Positions 43,301 through 51,920 of a stretch of DNA of 64,000 nucleotides are shown piece by piece. Position 1 is the first letter of the stretch; each line of letters starts with the position of its first letter. Origin of the DNA: Hymenobacter sedentarius (GTDB lineage Bacteria; Bacteroidota; Bacteroidia; Cytophagales; Hymenobacteraceae); the NCBI RefSeq assembly GCF_001507645.1, contig NZ_CP013909.1:744001-808000 (forward strand), given 5' to 3'. The translations under genes were made by a program, and so were the position numbers. The notes beneath the pieces are model-generated. The model did not search any database. It saw nothing but the letters and a program-made list of their open reading frames with translations, and had not been told where the DNA came from.

Positions 43301-43483
43301 GGCTACTCGCTGCCGGCTGGCGTGGTGAGCAGAATCAAGCTGCAGGGGGTGCGTGTGTACGTGCAGGGGCAAAACTTCCTGTTGCACAAGAGCAGCGAGT
43401 TCACCGGCCCCGACCCGGAGGTGACCAACTACCAGTACCCGGTGCCGCGCATTTTCACCACCGGCCTCAACGTTTCCTTCTAA
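40319..43483 (+). CDS. susC: SusC/RagA-family TonB-dependent outer-membrane transporter
   Basis: 1054-residue outer-membrane porin for oligosaccharides, energised by TonB. After a signal peptide, a carboxypeptidase-D-like domain (about 45-125: ITGRVTDEKGEGLPGVTVLV, GSFALTVPDG) leads to the SusC hallmark LDEVVVTGYQTQRKADLTGA, the plug (IRGFGTLGNNDPLYVIDGIP, ASAASIYGSRAGNGVIIITT) and a 22-stranded barrel ending in a final F (TTGLNVSF). It pairs with the SusD gene 22 bases downstream. The start at 40319 is chosen for its signal peptide (MRKSVLLARQLLLPTLLATG); an upstream frame from 40136 is not leader-like. Predicted cargo: fructo-oligosaccharides, from context. Confidence 0.96.
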   Translation: MRKSVLLARQLLLPTLLATGPLLAGASPNETAPPALALASAALADRPITGRVTDEKGEGLPGVTVLVKGTELGTSTGPDGSFALTVPDGATLVLSFVGYKTQEVAVGSQATVAVQLATDAKALDEVVVTGYQTQRKADLTGAVSVIKVDEVKDMASNDVTRNLQGRVPGVNITTDGAPGSAATVRIRGFGTLGNNDPLYVIDGIPTKEGINQINQNDIESIQVLKDASAASIYGSRAGNGVIIITTKKAKKGATQVNFSTFFTVQKPGPHIQMLNTLDYGKVYFQAAANDGATPSLPYYNFRSHLDASGRRVLDQVVLPDFIDAEKTMRPADTDWFKQTQQDALIQSYNLSVSSGGERGSALFSVSYYDNNGTLKYTGLNRFTARLNTDYNFFGGKLKVGENLTLAKSQQAQYDLGLVRDRSSQLPSIVPVHTVDGVGWGGPVAGMSDRDNPLRLLTDNQQNRSNTGRAFGNVFADAELLKGLHLRTSFGLDYSLYKYTELYKTFKAGFLSNQDNRVTNHESFGGNWVWQNTLNYNLNFGDKHQLDLLAGTERISYHSESTYASRTNFASEDPNYVVLDAGSANKDNGGSATAYRLASYFAKVNYSFADKYLASATIRRDGSSRFGADNQFGVFPALSVGWRLSEEGFLKNNAPFISDLKLRAGWGQTGNQDIANFAARGLYQSLLGTLDPNFDYDHGTAYDIYGNNTALPSGYRRVQRANPNLKWETTTQTNVGADFGFLDNRLTGSVDYFVKDSKDILVNLPYAAVIGEGGDKFVNGASIRNKGWEFLLGYQNKLENGVTYNLTGNVSTYRNKLTFLPTEVINAYGGNGQDVTRLGHSINATYGYVADGLFQTAAEVSGAPTQVGAAPGRIRYKDLNGDGKVNNFDQTWISEGVPNFNYGLNLGAGYKGFDLQIFLQGVQGLYSYNNSKFRTDFASLASGENWGTRLLDAWTPTNTGSSIPAATLINSNNEGRSSTYFIENASYLKLRNIQLGYSLPAGVVSRIKLQGVRVYVQGQNFLLHKSSEFTGPDPEVTNYQYPVPRIFTTGLNVSF

Positions 43484-43505
43484 CGATTTGCTAGCGCTTA
43501 TTCCC

Positions 43506-45233
43506 ATGAAAATCTTCAAATCCAGCGTGCTGGCGCTTTCGCTCCTCACGTTCTCCTTTGGCTGCTCCGATAAAAAATTCCTCGACGTGCCACCCACCGG
43601 CGTGCTCGCCGACGAGGACCTGAACACGCCCGCCAACATCGAGAAGCAGGTCATCGCGGCCTATTCGCAGCTCGGCAACGACGTGTACCGCACGCCCTAC
43701 ACCTCCATGTGGCCCTACGGCAACATCCGGGCCGGCGACGCCTACAAGGGCGGGGGCGGCACGGCCGACGTGGACGCCTTCCACTTCTACGAAACCTTCT
43801 CATTCAACCGCCCTGACATCGGCAATACGGACGAGCTGTGGTTCCTGCTCCACATCGGCGTGTCGCGGGCCAACGATGCCCTGCGCCGCCTGGCGGTGGT
43901 GAGCGACGCGGCCATGCCCAACAAGGCCATCCGGCAGGGCGAGGCGCGGTTCCTGCGCGGCCATTTCTACTTCCTGCTGAAGGAGCTGTTCAAGCGCGTG
44001 CCCTACATCGACGAGACCGTGCCCACTGAGCAGTACGCGGAGGTATCGAACGTGGCCCTGACCAACGACCAGCTCTGGGGCAAGATTGCCGACGACTTCC
44101 GCTTTGCGGCGGCCAACCTGCCCGCTACCCAGCCCGAAATCGGCCGCGCCACCAAGTCGGCCGCCCAGGCTTACCTGGCCAAAACTGTGCTCTACCAGGC
44201 CTACACCCAGAGCGACAACAACGCCGTGACCGGCATCGACCAGGCCAAGCTGCAGGAAGTAGTGTCGCTGGCCGACCAGGTGATTAGCTCCGGCAAGTAC
44301 TCGCTGCACCCCGACTTCGCCACCAACTTCCTTACCGTGGGCGACAACGGCCCGGAGTCGGTGTTCGCCATCCAGTTTTCGCGCAATGACGGCACCCCCA
44401 AGGGCCGCACCGACCGCGGCAACGAGCTCAACTACCCCATGAACCCCGACTACGGCTGCTGCAGCTTCCACCAGCCCAGCCAGAACCTGGTGAACGCCTT
44501 CAAAACCGACGCCCAGGGCCTGCCGCTTTTCACTACGTTCAATAACAGCGACCTGCGCGCCGAAACCCCGGCTGATTTCCAGACCAATACCGTCGACCCA
44601 CGCCTCGACCACACCGTGGCCATCCCCACGCACCCCTACAAGTACGACCCCACGTTCATCTTCCAGAATTCGTGGGTGCGGGTGCCGGGCATCTACGGCT
44701 ACTTCATGTCGATGAAGGAGAACGTGCTGCCCTCGGACCCCAGCTTCCAGAAAAACCCACCCTTCATGAGCACTTCGAAAAACTGGACCATCATCCGCTA
44801 CGCCGATGTGCTGCTTTGGAAGGCCGAAGCCCTCATTGAGCTGGGCCGCCAGGCCGAAGCTCTGCCCATTATCAACCAGATTCGCCAGCGCGCCCAAAAC
44901 AGCACCGGCCGCCTGAAAACCAGCGCCGGCCAGCCCATCTCCAACTACCGCATCGGCCTCTACCAGCCCGCCCAGTGGACGCAGGCCTACGCCCGCGAAG
45001 CCCTGCGCTTTGAGCGCCGCTTGGAGTTCGCCCTCGAAGGCTACCGCTTCTTCGACCTCACCCGCTGGGGCATCGCCGCCAGCTACCTTAACACCTACAT
45101 CGAGACCGAGAAAACCAAGCGCCAGTACCTGCAAACGGCCCACTTCACGGCCGGCCGCGACGAGTATATGCCGATTCCGCTTAATCAAATCAACTTTAGC
45201 AAAGGTCTCTACAAGCAGAATACAGGCTGGTAG
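43506..45233 (+). CDS. susD: SusD/RagB-family surface glycan-binding lipoprotein
   Basis: 575-residue lipoprotein lid of the SusC transporter. The signal peptide ends with a lipobox, LTFSFGCSDK, followed by the SusD opening FLDVPPTGVL. TPR-like repeats and the closing ALRFERRLEFALEGYRFFDL with LTRWG are family hallmarks. It binds oligosaccharide at the cell surface and passes it through SusC. The ATG at 43506 is preferred to a TTG at 43488 because the signal peptide begins there. Its substrate is inferred from the adjacent GH32. Confidence 0.96.
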   Translation: MKIFKSSVLALSLLTFSFGCSDKKFLDVPPTGVLADEDLNTPANIEKQVIAAYSQLGNDVYRTPYTSMWPYGNIRAGDAYKGGGGTADVDAFHFYETFSFNRPDIGNTDELWFLLHIGVSRANDALRRLAVVSDAAMPNKAIRQGEARFLRGHFYFLLKELFKRVPYIDETVPTEQYAEVSNVALTNDQLWGKIADDFRFAAANLPATQPEIGRATKSAAQAYLAKTVLYQAYTQSDNNAVTGIDQAKLQEVVSLADQVISSGKYSLHPDFATNFLTVGDNGPESVFAIQFSRNDGTPKGRTDRGNELNYPMNPDYGCCSFHQPSQNLVNAFKTDAQGLPLFTTFNNSDLRAETPADFQTNTVDPRLDHTVAIPTHPYKYDPTFIFQNSWVRVPGIYGYFMSMKENVLPSDPSFQKNPPFMSTSKNWTIIRYADVLLWKAEALIELGRQAEALPIINQIRQRAQNSTGRLKTSAGQPISNYRIGLYQPAQWTQAYAREALRFERRLEFALEGYRFFDLTRWGIAASYLNTYIETEKTKRQYLQTAHFTAGRDEYMPIPLNQINFSKGLYKQNTGW

Positions 45234-45264
45234 TTTTCCATAAAAGCGTCATACCAAGCGGCAT

Positions 45265-45356
45265 CTGCTATGCTCAGGCACGAAGCATTTTTCGGGTTCA
45301 CGCTGCCTAAAGTATAGAAGAGCAGGCGCGAGAAGATGCTACGCTCGGCATGGCGT
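45265..45356. repeat. Palindromic GAAGCATCT-family repeat, copy 7 (degenerate)
   Basis: Weakly matched arms (CTATGCTCAGGCACGAAGCA and AGATGCTACGCTCGGCAT) surround a loop of about 50 bases. It lies between susD and the sugar porter gene and contains an ATG in frame with the porter (45336), a spurious start. Confidence 0.65.
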
Positions 45357-45401
45357 TCATACATTCTAAAAATCAAGGTTATTCCCTTAAGCTATTCCCT
45401 C

Positions 45402-46724
45402 GTGAAAAACCGCAACGTATTCTTCTGGTCCATGGTCGTCGCGCTGGGCGGCTTCCTGTTCGGCTTCGATACGGCCGTCATCTCCGGCGCTGAAAAGGCC
45501 ATTCAGCAGCTGTGGCACCTGAGTGCCGTAGAGCACGGCTTCACCATTGCCATTGCCCTGATTGGCACCGTGTTCGGCGCCATCTTCGGGGGCATTCCTT
45601 CTGATAAGCTGGGCCGGCGCAAGACCCTGGTGTTCATCGCCATCCTGTACCTGGTGTCGGCGCTGGGCGCGGCGCTCACCAGCAGCTGGGGGCTGTTTGT
45701 GGTGTTCCGGTTCCTGGGCGGGCTGGGCGTGGGCGCGTCGTCGGTCACGGCGCCGCTCTACATCTCCGAGGTATCGCCGCCGGCGGTGCGGGGCCGCATG
45801 GTGGGCATGTTCCAGTTCAACATCGTGTTCGGAATCCTGGCCGCGTACCTCTCCAACTACCTGCTGGCGGGCACCGGCGAGCACGACTGGCGCTGGATGC
45901 TGGGCATTCAGGCCGTGCCGGCGCTGGCGTTTTTCCTGCTCCTGTTCCGCATTCCCGAAAGCCCCCGCTGGCTGCTGGGCCAGGGCCGCACCGAAGAAGG
46001 CCGCCAGGTGCTGCGGCTCATCAACGCCGACACGGCCGACGAGGACGTGCGCAATATCCTGACCACCAATGCGGCCGACGAGGCCGAGAGCAGCTCCCTG
46101 TTTGCCCGGGCCTACCGCGGGCCGGTGCTGCTGGCCATGCTGTTTGCGGTGTTCAACCAGGTGTCGGGCATCAACGCCATTATCTACTATGCGCCGCGCA
46201 TCTTCGAAATGACGGGCCTGGGCAAGGGTTCGGCATTGCTGTCGTCGGCCGGCCTAGGACTGGTCAACTTCGCTTTCACGTTGCTGGCCATGAACTTCAT
46301 TGACCGGTTTGGGCGGCGCAAGCTCATGCTCATCGGCTCGGTGGGGCTGATTGCCACGCTGGCCTTGGTGGCCCGGGCTTTCTACACCGAGCAGTTTGGG
46401 GGCATGCTGGTGCCGGTGCTGCTGTTTGTGTACATCGCCTTCTTTGCGTTCTCCCAAGGGGCGGTCATCTGGGTGTTTATCTCCGAAATTTTCCCCAACA
46501 ACGTGCGGGCGAAGGGCCAGGCACTGGGCAGCTCCACCCACTGGGTGATGGCCGCGGTTATCGCCTTCACGTTCCCGTGGTTTGCCGAGCACCTGGGCGG
46601 CGGGCACACCTTTGCCTTTTTCGCGGCCATGATGGTGCTGCAGCTCGTATTTGTGTGGCGCTTCATGCCCGAAACCAAAGGCACTACTCTCGAGCAATTG
46701 GAGAAAACCCTGGTTGTTCACTAA
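45402..46724 (+). CDS. Sugar-porter-family MFS transporter
   Basis: Inner-membrane H+/sugar symporter, 440 residues, twelve predicted helices. Motifs of the family: GGFLFGFDTAVISGAEKAIQ near residue 15, KLGRRKTL in loop 2-3, PESPRWLLG at the end of helix 6, NQVSGINAIIYYAPRIF in helix 7 (sugar site), FGRRKLML, and PETKGTTLEQLE at the C-terminus. It should import fructose released in the periplasm, as BT1758 does in B. thetaiotaomicron. The likely start is the GTG at 45402 (reading MKNRNVFFW); an ATG at 45336 lies in a degenerate repeat. Confidence 0.92.
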   Translation: MKNRNVFFWSMVVALGGFLFGFDTAVISGAEKAIQQLWHLSAVEHGFTIAIALIGTVFGAIFGGIPSDKLGRRKTLVFIAILYLVSALGAALTSSWGLFVVFRFLGGLGVGASSVTAPLYISEVSPPAVRGRMVGMFQFNIVFGILAAYLSNYLLAGTGEHDWRWMLGIQAVPALAFFLLLFRIPESPRWLLGQGRTEEGRQVLRLINADTADEDVRNILTTNAADEAESSSLFARAYRGPVLLAMLFAVFNQVSGINAIIYYAPRIFEMTGLGKGSALLSSAGLGLVNFAFTLLAMNFIDRFGRRKLMLIGSVGLIATLALVARAFYTEQFGGMLVPVLLFVYIAFFAFSQGAVIWVFISEIFPNNVRAKGQALGSSTHWVMAAVIAFTFPWFAEHLGGGHTFAFFAAMMVLQLVFVWRFMPETKGTTLEQLEKTLVVH

Positions 46725-46745
46725 CTCATTAATTGCACGATATTT

Positions 46746-47648
46746 ATGCAACCAAGAATCGTCTGTTTCGGCGAAACGCTCTGGGACGTTTTGCCATCGG
46801 GGAAGCAGCCCGGAGGCGCCCCCTTCAACGTAGCCGTGCACCTGCACCAGTTGGGCCAGTCGGTGGCGCTCATCAGCCGCGTGGGCGACGACGACCTGGG
46901 CGCCGAGCTGCTCGCCTTCCTACAGCAGCGCGGCCTGAGCACGGACTACGTGCAGCGGGGCCAAACCCACCTCACCGGCGTGGTAAAAGCCAACATAGGC
47001 GACCGCAACGAGGTGGTGTACAAGATTGTGCAGCCCGTGGCCTGGGACTACATTCAGTACGAAGACCGGCTGAGTGAGCTGGTAGCCCAGGCCGATATGC
47101 TGGTTTTCGGCAGCCTGGCCGCCCGTACGCCCGCCACCCGCGAAACCCTGTACCGGCTGCTGCCCCAAGCAAAGTTTCGCGTGTTCGACGTGAACATGCG
47201 CCCGCCGCACTACACCCGGCCCGTGGTGCAGTACCTGCTGGAGCACAGCGACCTGGTGAAGATGAACCATCACGAGCTGGCCGAAATTCTGGAGTGGTTT
47301 GGCAAAAGCGCCGACGACGATTCGGCGCTGGAGTGGCTGGCTACGCGCTTCAGCCTGCAGGCCGTGTGCGTGACGCTCGGGGCCGACGGCGCCCTGCTCT
47401 GGACCGGCGGCCGGCTGTACCGCAGTGCCGGCTTCCCGGTGGAAGTGACGGACACCATCGGCAGCGGCGATGCCTTTCTGGCGGCGCTGCTCACCGGCTG
47501 GCTGGCCGGCCAACCGCCGCAGGAGTGCCTGCAGTTTGCCTGCGCCACCGGCGCGTTGGTGGCCACATTTCAGGGCGCCACGCCCCTTATCACCCCCGCC
47601 GACGTGGCCGCGCTGCGCCAGGCGCACGCGGTGTCCTCTCCCTCTTAA
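46746..47648 (+). CDS. PfkB-family carbohydrate kinase (fructokinase)
   Basis: ATP-dependent sugar kinase of 300 residues, expected to trap fructose as fructose 6-phosphate. Signature 1 is seen as GGAPFNVAVHLHQLG near residue 23 and signature 2, with the catalytic Asp, as DTIGSGDAFLAALL near 238. FDVNMRPPHYTRPVV is typical of fructokinase-like PfkB proteins. It starts 21 bases after the porter gene and ends 32 before the GH32 gene; all are on one strand, so they probably form one operon. BT1757 is the counterpart in B. thetaiotaomicron. Confidence 0.93.
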   Translation: MQPRIVCFGETLWDVLPSGKQPGGAPFNVAVHLHQLGQSVALISRVGDDDLGAELLAFLQQRGLSTDYVQRGQTHLTGVVKANIGDRNEVVYKIVQPVAWDYIQYEDRLSELVAQADMLVFGSLAARTPATRETLYRLLPQAKFRVFDVNMRPPHYTRPVVQYLLEHSDLVKMNHHELAEILEWFGKSADDDSALEWLATRFSLQAVCVTLGADGALLWTGGRLYRSAGFPVEVTDTIGSGDAFLAALLTGWLAGQPPQECLQFACATGALVATFQGATPLITPADVAALRQAHAVSSPS

Positions 47649-47680
47649 GCTCTCCCCGCTCTTCCTCCCTCCTCGCTCCC

Positions 47681-49237
47681 ATGAAAAAACTTTTCCTACT
47701 GGCGCTTAGCGTCCTTGGCCTGATTCATACCAGCGCTGCCCAAACAGCAGCACCCGCCCCAGCGCCCACCCCGCAGTACCGCCCGGCCTACCACTTCAGC
47801 CCCGCCGCCCACTGGATGAACGACCCCAACGGCATGGTGTATTACCAGGGCACGTACCACCTGTTTTTCCAATATTATCCTGATGGGATGGTGTGGGGAC
47901 CCATGCACTGGGGCCACGCCACCAGTGCCGATTTGGTGAGCTGGAAAGAGCAGCCCATTGCCCTGTACCCCGATAGCCTGGGGTACATATTCTCCGGCAG
48001 CGCCGTGGTGGATGCCAAGAACACCACCGGCTTCGGCAAAAACGGGCAAGTGCCGCTGGTGGCTATCTTCACGCACCACGACCCTAAGGGCGAGAAAAAA
48101 GGCACCGATACTTTCCAAAACCAGAGCCTGGCCTACAGCCTCGACGCGGGCAAAACCTGGACGAAGTACGCCGGCAACCCCGTGCTGAAGAACCCCGGCA
48201 TCCACGACTTCCGTGACCCCAAAGTGAGCTGGAACGAAGTGGCGAAGAAGTGGGTGATGACTCTGGCCACCAAGGACAGAATTACCTTTTTTTCATCGCC
48301 TAACCTCAAGGAATGGACCAAGGAAAGCGAGTTTGGCCAGAAGCTGGGCGCCCACGGCGGCGTATGGGAATGCCCCGACCTGTTCCCGATGACGCTGAAC
48401 GGCAAAACCTACTGGGTGCTGCTGGTGAACCTGAACCCCGGCGGCCCCAACGGCGGCTCGGGCACGCAGTACTTCGTCGGCAACTTCGACGGCAAGACCT
48501 TCACCCCGCTTACCACCGACACGAAATGGGCCGACTATGGCCCCGACGACTACGCCGGCGTCACGTTTGCCAACACCGGCAACCGGCGCATTTTCCTGGG
48601 CTGGATGAGCAACTGGGAATACGCCAACCAGGTGCCCACGGCGCCCTGGCGCAACGCCACCACCGTTCCGCGCGAGCTGGGGCTGCAGCAGGTAGGCGCG
48701 CAGCTTTACCTCACCTCGCAACCCGCCAAGGAAGTGGCCCGGCTATTCCCCGCAGCCACGACGCTGAAAGACGTGGTAGTCAAAAAGGAAATTGACCTCA
48801 CGCCCCGGCTGAAAAACGTCGGCGACAAGTTCCAGCTGAAAATCAGCACCCGGCAGCTGGCCAGCTTCTCGGTGGTGCTAGCCAACGGCAAAGGCGAAGC
48901 GGTGGTCATCGGCTACGACAAACCGACCAATAAATACTATATCGACCGGACCAAAGCGGGCCGCACGGACTTCAGCCCCAAGTTTGCGGGCCGCCACACG
49001 GCCCCGCGCCTGGCCAAAACGACCGAGGCCGACCTCACGCTGCTGGTGGACGCCACCTCGGTGGAGGTGTTCGCCGACAAAGGCCTGACGGTGATGAGCG
49101 AGCTGTTTTTCCCGACCCAGCCGCTTTCGAAGCTGAAGCTGCAAGCCACCGGCAACTTCACGGTGCAGGAGTTGAGCTACGCCAACCTGGCTCCAAAGCC
49201 CAGCAGCAGCGCCGCGGGCTTGGGCGGCAGCAAGTAG
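47681..49237 (+). CDS. GH32 fructan hydrolase (levanase/inulinase/invertase type)
   Basis: Secreted beta-fructosidase of 518 residues. The signal peptide MKKLFLLALSVLGLIHTSA ends near AAQ, with no lipobox. The five-bladed propeller has the nucleophile motif HWMNDPNG near residue 44, the transition-state RDP motif in HDFRDPKVSW, and the acid/base ECPD motif in VWECPDLFPM. A C-terminal beta-sandwich (about 370-510) includes VDATSVEVFADKG, the usual ending. With only one GH32 in the locus it probably acts in the periplasm on imported oligosaccharides. Specificity (levan, inulin, sucrose) cannot be told from sequence. Confidence 0.95.
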   Translation: MKKLFLLALSVLGLIHTSAAQTAAPAPAPTPQYRPAYHFSPAAHWMNDPNGMVYYQGTYHLFFQYYPDGMVWGPMHWGHATSADLVSWKEQPIALYPDSLGYIFSGSAVVDAKNTTGFGKNGQVPLVAIFTHHDPKGEKKGTDTFQNQSLAYSLDAGKTWTKYAGNPVLKNPGIHDFRDPKVSWNEVAKKWVMTLATKDRITFFSSPNLKEWTKESEFGQKLGAHGGVWECPDLFPMTLNGKTYWVLLVNLNPGGPNGGSGTQYFVGNFDGKTFTPLTTDTKWADYGPDDYAGVTFANTGNRRIFLGWMSNWEYANQVPTAPWRNATTVPRELGLQQVGAQLYLTSQPAKEVARLFPAATTLKDVVVKKEIDLTPRLKNVGDKFQLKISTRQLASFSVVLANGKGEAVVIGYDKPTNKYYIDRTKAGRTDFSPKFAGRHTAPRLAKTTEADLTLLVDATSVEVFADKGLTVMSELFFPTQPLSKLKLQATGNFTVQELSYANLAPKPSSSAAGLGGSK

Positions 49238-49319
49238 CAGCCCCGAAAGGCAGGCAGCCGGCTTGCTCCTGGGTTTATCTTCGGGAAATTAAACGCAGGC
49301 TTTCGCGTTATCGCCCCGC

Positions 49320-51191
49320 ATGTCTATCCGGTTTCTACAGTGCTGTTTGGGAATGCTGCTCCTGAGCGGCCTGGCGGGGCGGCCCGGCGCGCGGGCTCAA
49401 ACCCCGGCACTGGACCCTAACGTGCCCAACCAGCCGGCCCTGGCCACGCCTCCCCTGCCGCCGGTGGTCGCGCCTGCCACGGCCGCCGCGACGCGCCGGG
49501 CTCTGGCCCACCCGCGCGTGCTGCTGCTCGACGCCGAAGCCGCCGACCGGCCGCTGCTGCGCCGCTACAAAGTGCGCGCAACCGTGCCCGACTCCCTCGC
49601 CGCCCTGCGCGAAGTGCGCGACCTGGTGCTGGGCCTGCAGGCCGATGCCTACCTCACGGCCTCGGCCGATACCATGCGCTGGAGCCGCGACACCGTGCGG
49701 GTGGGCCTCTACGTGGGCCAGCCGTTTCGCTGGGCCTACCTGCGCAACGGCAACCTCGGCGACGGCCTGCTTACCCGCGCCGGGTACCGCGAGAAGTTCT
49801 TCCAACACAGTGCGTTCCTGCCCGCCGACTGGGCCCGGCTGCAGGAGCGAATTCTGATAGAAGCCGAAAACCAAGGCTTCCCCTTCGCCACGGTGGGCCT
49901 CGATTCCATTCAGCTCAACGACCACGACATTGCCGGCCGGGTGGTGCTGAAACGGGGCCGCGTGGTGCTCTTCGACTCGCTGCAGATAGTGGGCAACACC
50001 AAGACCAAGAAGCGCTTCCTCACCAAGTATCTCCAGATTTTCCCCAATCAGCCCTTCAGCCAGCAGCGCGTGGCGGCGGCGGCCCAGCTGCTGCGCCAAC
50101 TGCCCTACGTGCGGCTGCGCGCCGAGCCCGAAGTCCGGTTTGCCAGGGGCAAGGCCCGGGTGTACCTGCTGCTCGACGACCGGCCCTCGAACCAGTTCGA
50201 TGCGATTGTGGGCATTCTGCCCAACTCCGACCAGGCCAAAACGGGCGTGCAGTTCACCGGTGACGTCACCATCAACCTGCGCAACCTCAAGGGCGGCGGC
50301 AAGCAAATTGGGCTGCAGTGGCGCAAAACCGACGCCCTCTCGCAGCTGCTCGACGTGCAATACGTGCACCCCAACTTCTTCGGCACCCCGCTGGAAGTGG
50401 CCGGCACCTTCAACCTCTACAAACAAACCGACGCCTTCCTCACCCTGCGCCCCCGCGTGCAGGTGAGCTACCCCACCGCCCGGGCCGGGCGGGTGAGCTT
50501 CTTCTTTGAGCAGCGCAGTTCGTTTTTGCTTTACGACAGCCTCACCTACGTCAGCCTCGGGCAGCTGCCCGAAAACATTGACTCGCAGTTCAACTCCTAC
50601 GGCCTGAACTACACCTGGAACAGCCTCGACGACCTATTCTTTCCGCACCGCGGCTACCTGCTGAGCGGCCAGGGCGCCGTGGGCACTAAAACCATCACGC
50701 GCAACCCCAGCATCCGGGAGGAGTTTTACAACGGCCTTGGCCTGCGCTCCACGCAGTATTCCTTCGGGCTGCGGGCCGAGCGGTATTTCCCCGTGAAGCG
50801 GGCGGGTGTGCTGCTGCTGCGCCTGCGCGGCGAAGGCGTGCTCAACCCCCGCCTGTTCACCAACGACCTGGCGCGCCTTGGGGGGCTAAACTCCCTGCGG
50901 GGCTTCAACGAAAACCAGTTCTACACCAGCTCCTACGGCCTGGCCACGGCCGAATTCCGGCAGTTCATTGGCGCTGATTCCTACGCGTTTGTCTTTATTG
51001 ACCAAGCGTATACGCGCCACGACGTGGTGCATGACCGCTACACCGACCAGCCCACCGGCGTGGGGGCGGGCCTGAGCTTCCGCACCGCCGCCGGGCTGTT
51101 CCAGTTTGTGTACTCGCTGGGGCGCTCCCGCGACCAGGCGTTTGAACTGAGAACGTCGAAGATTCACTTCGGCCTCACCAGCCGTTTCTAG
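49320..51191 (+). CDS. BamA/TamA-like outer-membrane protein
   Basis: 623-residue outer-membrane protein of the Omp85 superfamily. A signal peptide (1-26) is followed by POTRA-like segments (about 60-290: VLFDSLQIVGNTKTKKRFL) and a 16-stranded barrel (about 300-623) ending with HFGLTSRF, whose C-terminal Phe is an outer-membrane sorting signal. The barrel-surface motif LGGLNSLRGFNENQF resembles the VRGY/F element of the substrate gate. Paralogues of BamA occur in Bacteroidota with unknown cargo. It starts 82 bases after the GH32 gene but is not part of known fructan loci. Confidence 0.88.
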   Translation: MSIRFLQCCLGMLLLSGLAGRPGARAQTPALDPNVPNQPALATPPLPPVVAPATAAATRRALAHPRVLLLDAEAADRPLLRRYKVRATVPDSLAALREVRDLVLGLQADAYLTASADTMRWSRDTVRVGLYVGQPFRWAYLRNGNLGDGLLTRAGYREKFFQHSAFLPADWARLQERILIEAENQGFPFATVGLDSIQLNDHDIAGRVVLKRGRVVLFDSLQIVGNTKTKKRFLTKYLQIFPNQPFSQQRVAAAAQLLRQLPYVRLRAEPEVRFARGKARVYLLLDDRPSNQFDAIVGILPNSDQAKTGVQFTGDVTINLRNLKGGGKQIGLQWRKTDALSQLLDVQYVHPNFFGTPLEVAGTFNLYKQTDAFLTLRPRVQVSYPTARAGRVSFFFEQRSSFLLYDSLTYVSLGQLPENIDSQFNSYGLNYTWNSLDDLFFPHRGYLLSGQGAVGTKTITRNPSIREEFYNGLGLRSTQYSFGLRAERYFPVKRAGVLLLRLRGEGVLNPRLFTNDLARLGGLNSLRGFNENQFYTSSYGLATAEFRQFIGADSYAFVFIDQAYTRHDVVHDRYTDQPTGVGAGLSFRTAAGLFQFVYSLGRSRDQAFELRTSKIHFGLTSRF

Positions 51192-51482
51192 CCCAATGGA
51201 CGGGGCCTGACGCTGCTAGCCCGCGGCTTTATGCGGCCTTAAGCGCCGCACAAGGCGCCTGTGCCATTCCAAAATTGAGCTAAAATCGGGCGTGGAAGTT
51301 CCGCCATTTCGTCTGCCTTTTTGAGAGGGGAAACGGGTTTACGCCACAGTGGCCGGAATTGGAAAATTCGAACAAAAAATCCCGCCAATACGTCTGATAT
51401 ACAGACCAAGTAGGCCTTAATTCAGATTGGTACATCATTTGTCATACAGAGGATGAAGCCGCTCTAAATCCGGCTCCTTGCC

Positions 51483-51866
51483 ATGAAACTTATCAGCCCG
51501 AAATTCATCCGTACCATTGCCCCGCAGCTGGACTTGCTCAACACCATAGGCGGCGGCGTGGCTCAACCACAGCTGCGCGTGGAGCAGCGGCCCAAAGGCG
51601 TGATTTTGCGCGTGGCCATGCCTACCGTACCCGCCGAGAGCTTCCGCGTGGTGCTCAACCAGCAGCGCCTCACGGTGTTCGGCGAGTACCGCCACCAGCC
51701 CGACGACCAGCTGGCGGCGCCCCTCTTCGTGCAAACGCTCGACCTGCCCACCAACCTGGACCTGGCCCGCATCGACGCGGTGCACGAAGGCGACGAGTTG
51801 CGCGTGCGCATCCCGTTCATGAACCCCAGCGACCAGCAGCGCGAAATCGACATCCGCCACAACTAA
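51483..51866 (+). CDS. Second Hsp20/alpha-crystallin-type protein
   Basis: 127-residue protein with an alpha-crystallin domain (about 30-125): RPKGVILRVAMPTVPAESFR, LNQQRLTVFGEYRHQ and the closing GDELRVRIPFM. It lacks the long Gln/Gly tail of the Hsp20 at 1943-2536 and is divergent in the core, so it may be a specialised relative. Its chaperone role is inferred from fold only. A GTCTG/CAGAC inverted repeat (about 51391-51405) lies upstream and may be an operator. Confidence 0.85.
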   Translation: MKLISPKFIRTIAPQLDLLNTIGGGVAQPQLRVEQRPKGVILRVAMPTVPAESFRVVLNQQRLTVFGEYRHQPDDQLAAPLFVQTLDLPTNLDLARIDAVHEGDELRVRIPFMNPSDQQREIDIRHN

Positions 51867-51920
51867 TGCCGCATGCAGCGGCCGTGTGGCGCCTGCTTTT
51901 AGTATCTGTTTATTAGTTTG

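Noticed and set aside
47294..47680. N-terminal extension of the GH32 frame into the fructokinase gene
   Set aside because: The region is coded in another frame by the kinase; the GH32 signal peptide starts at 47681.
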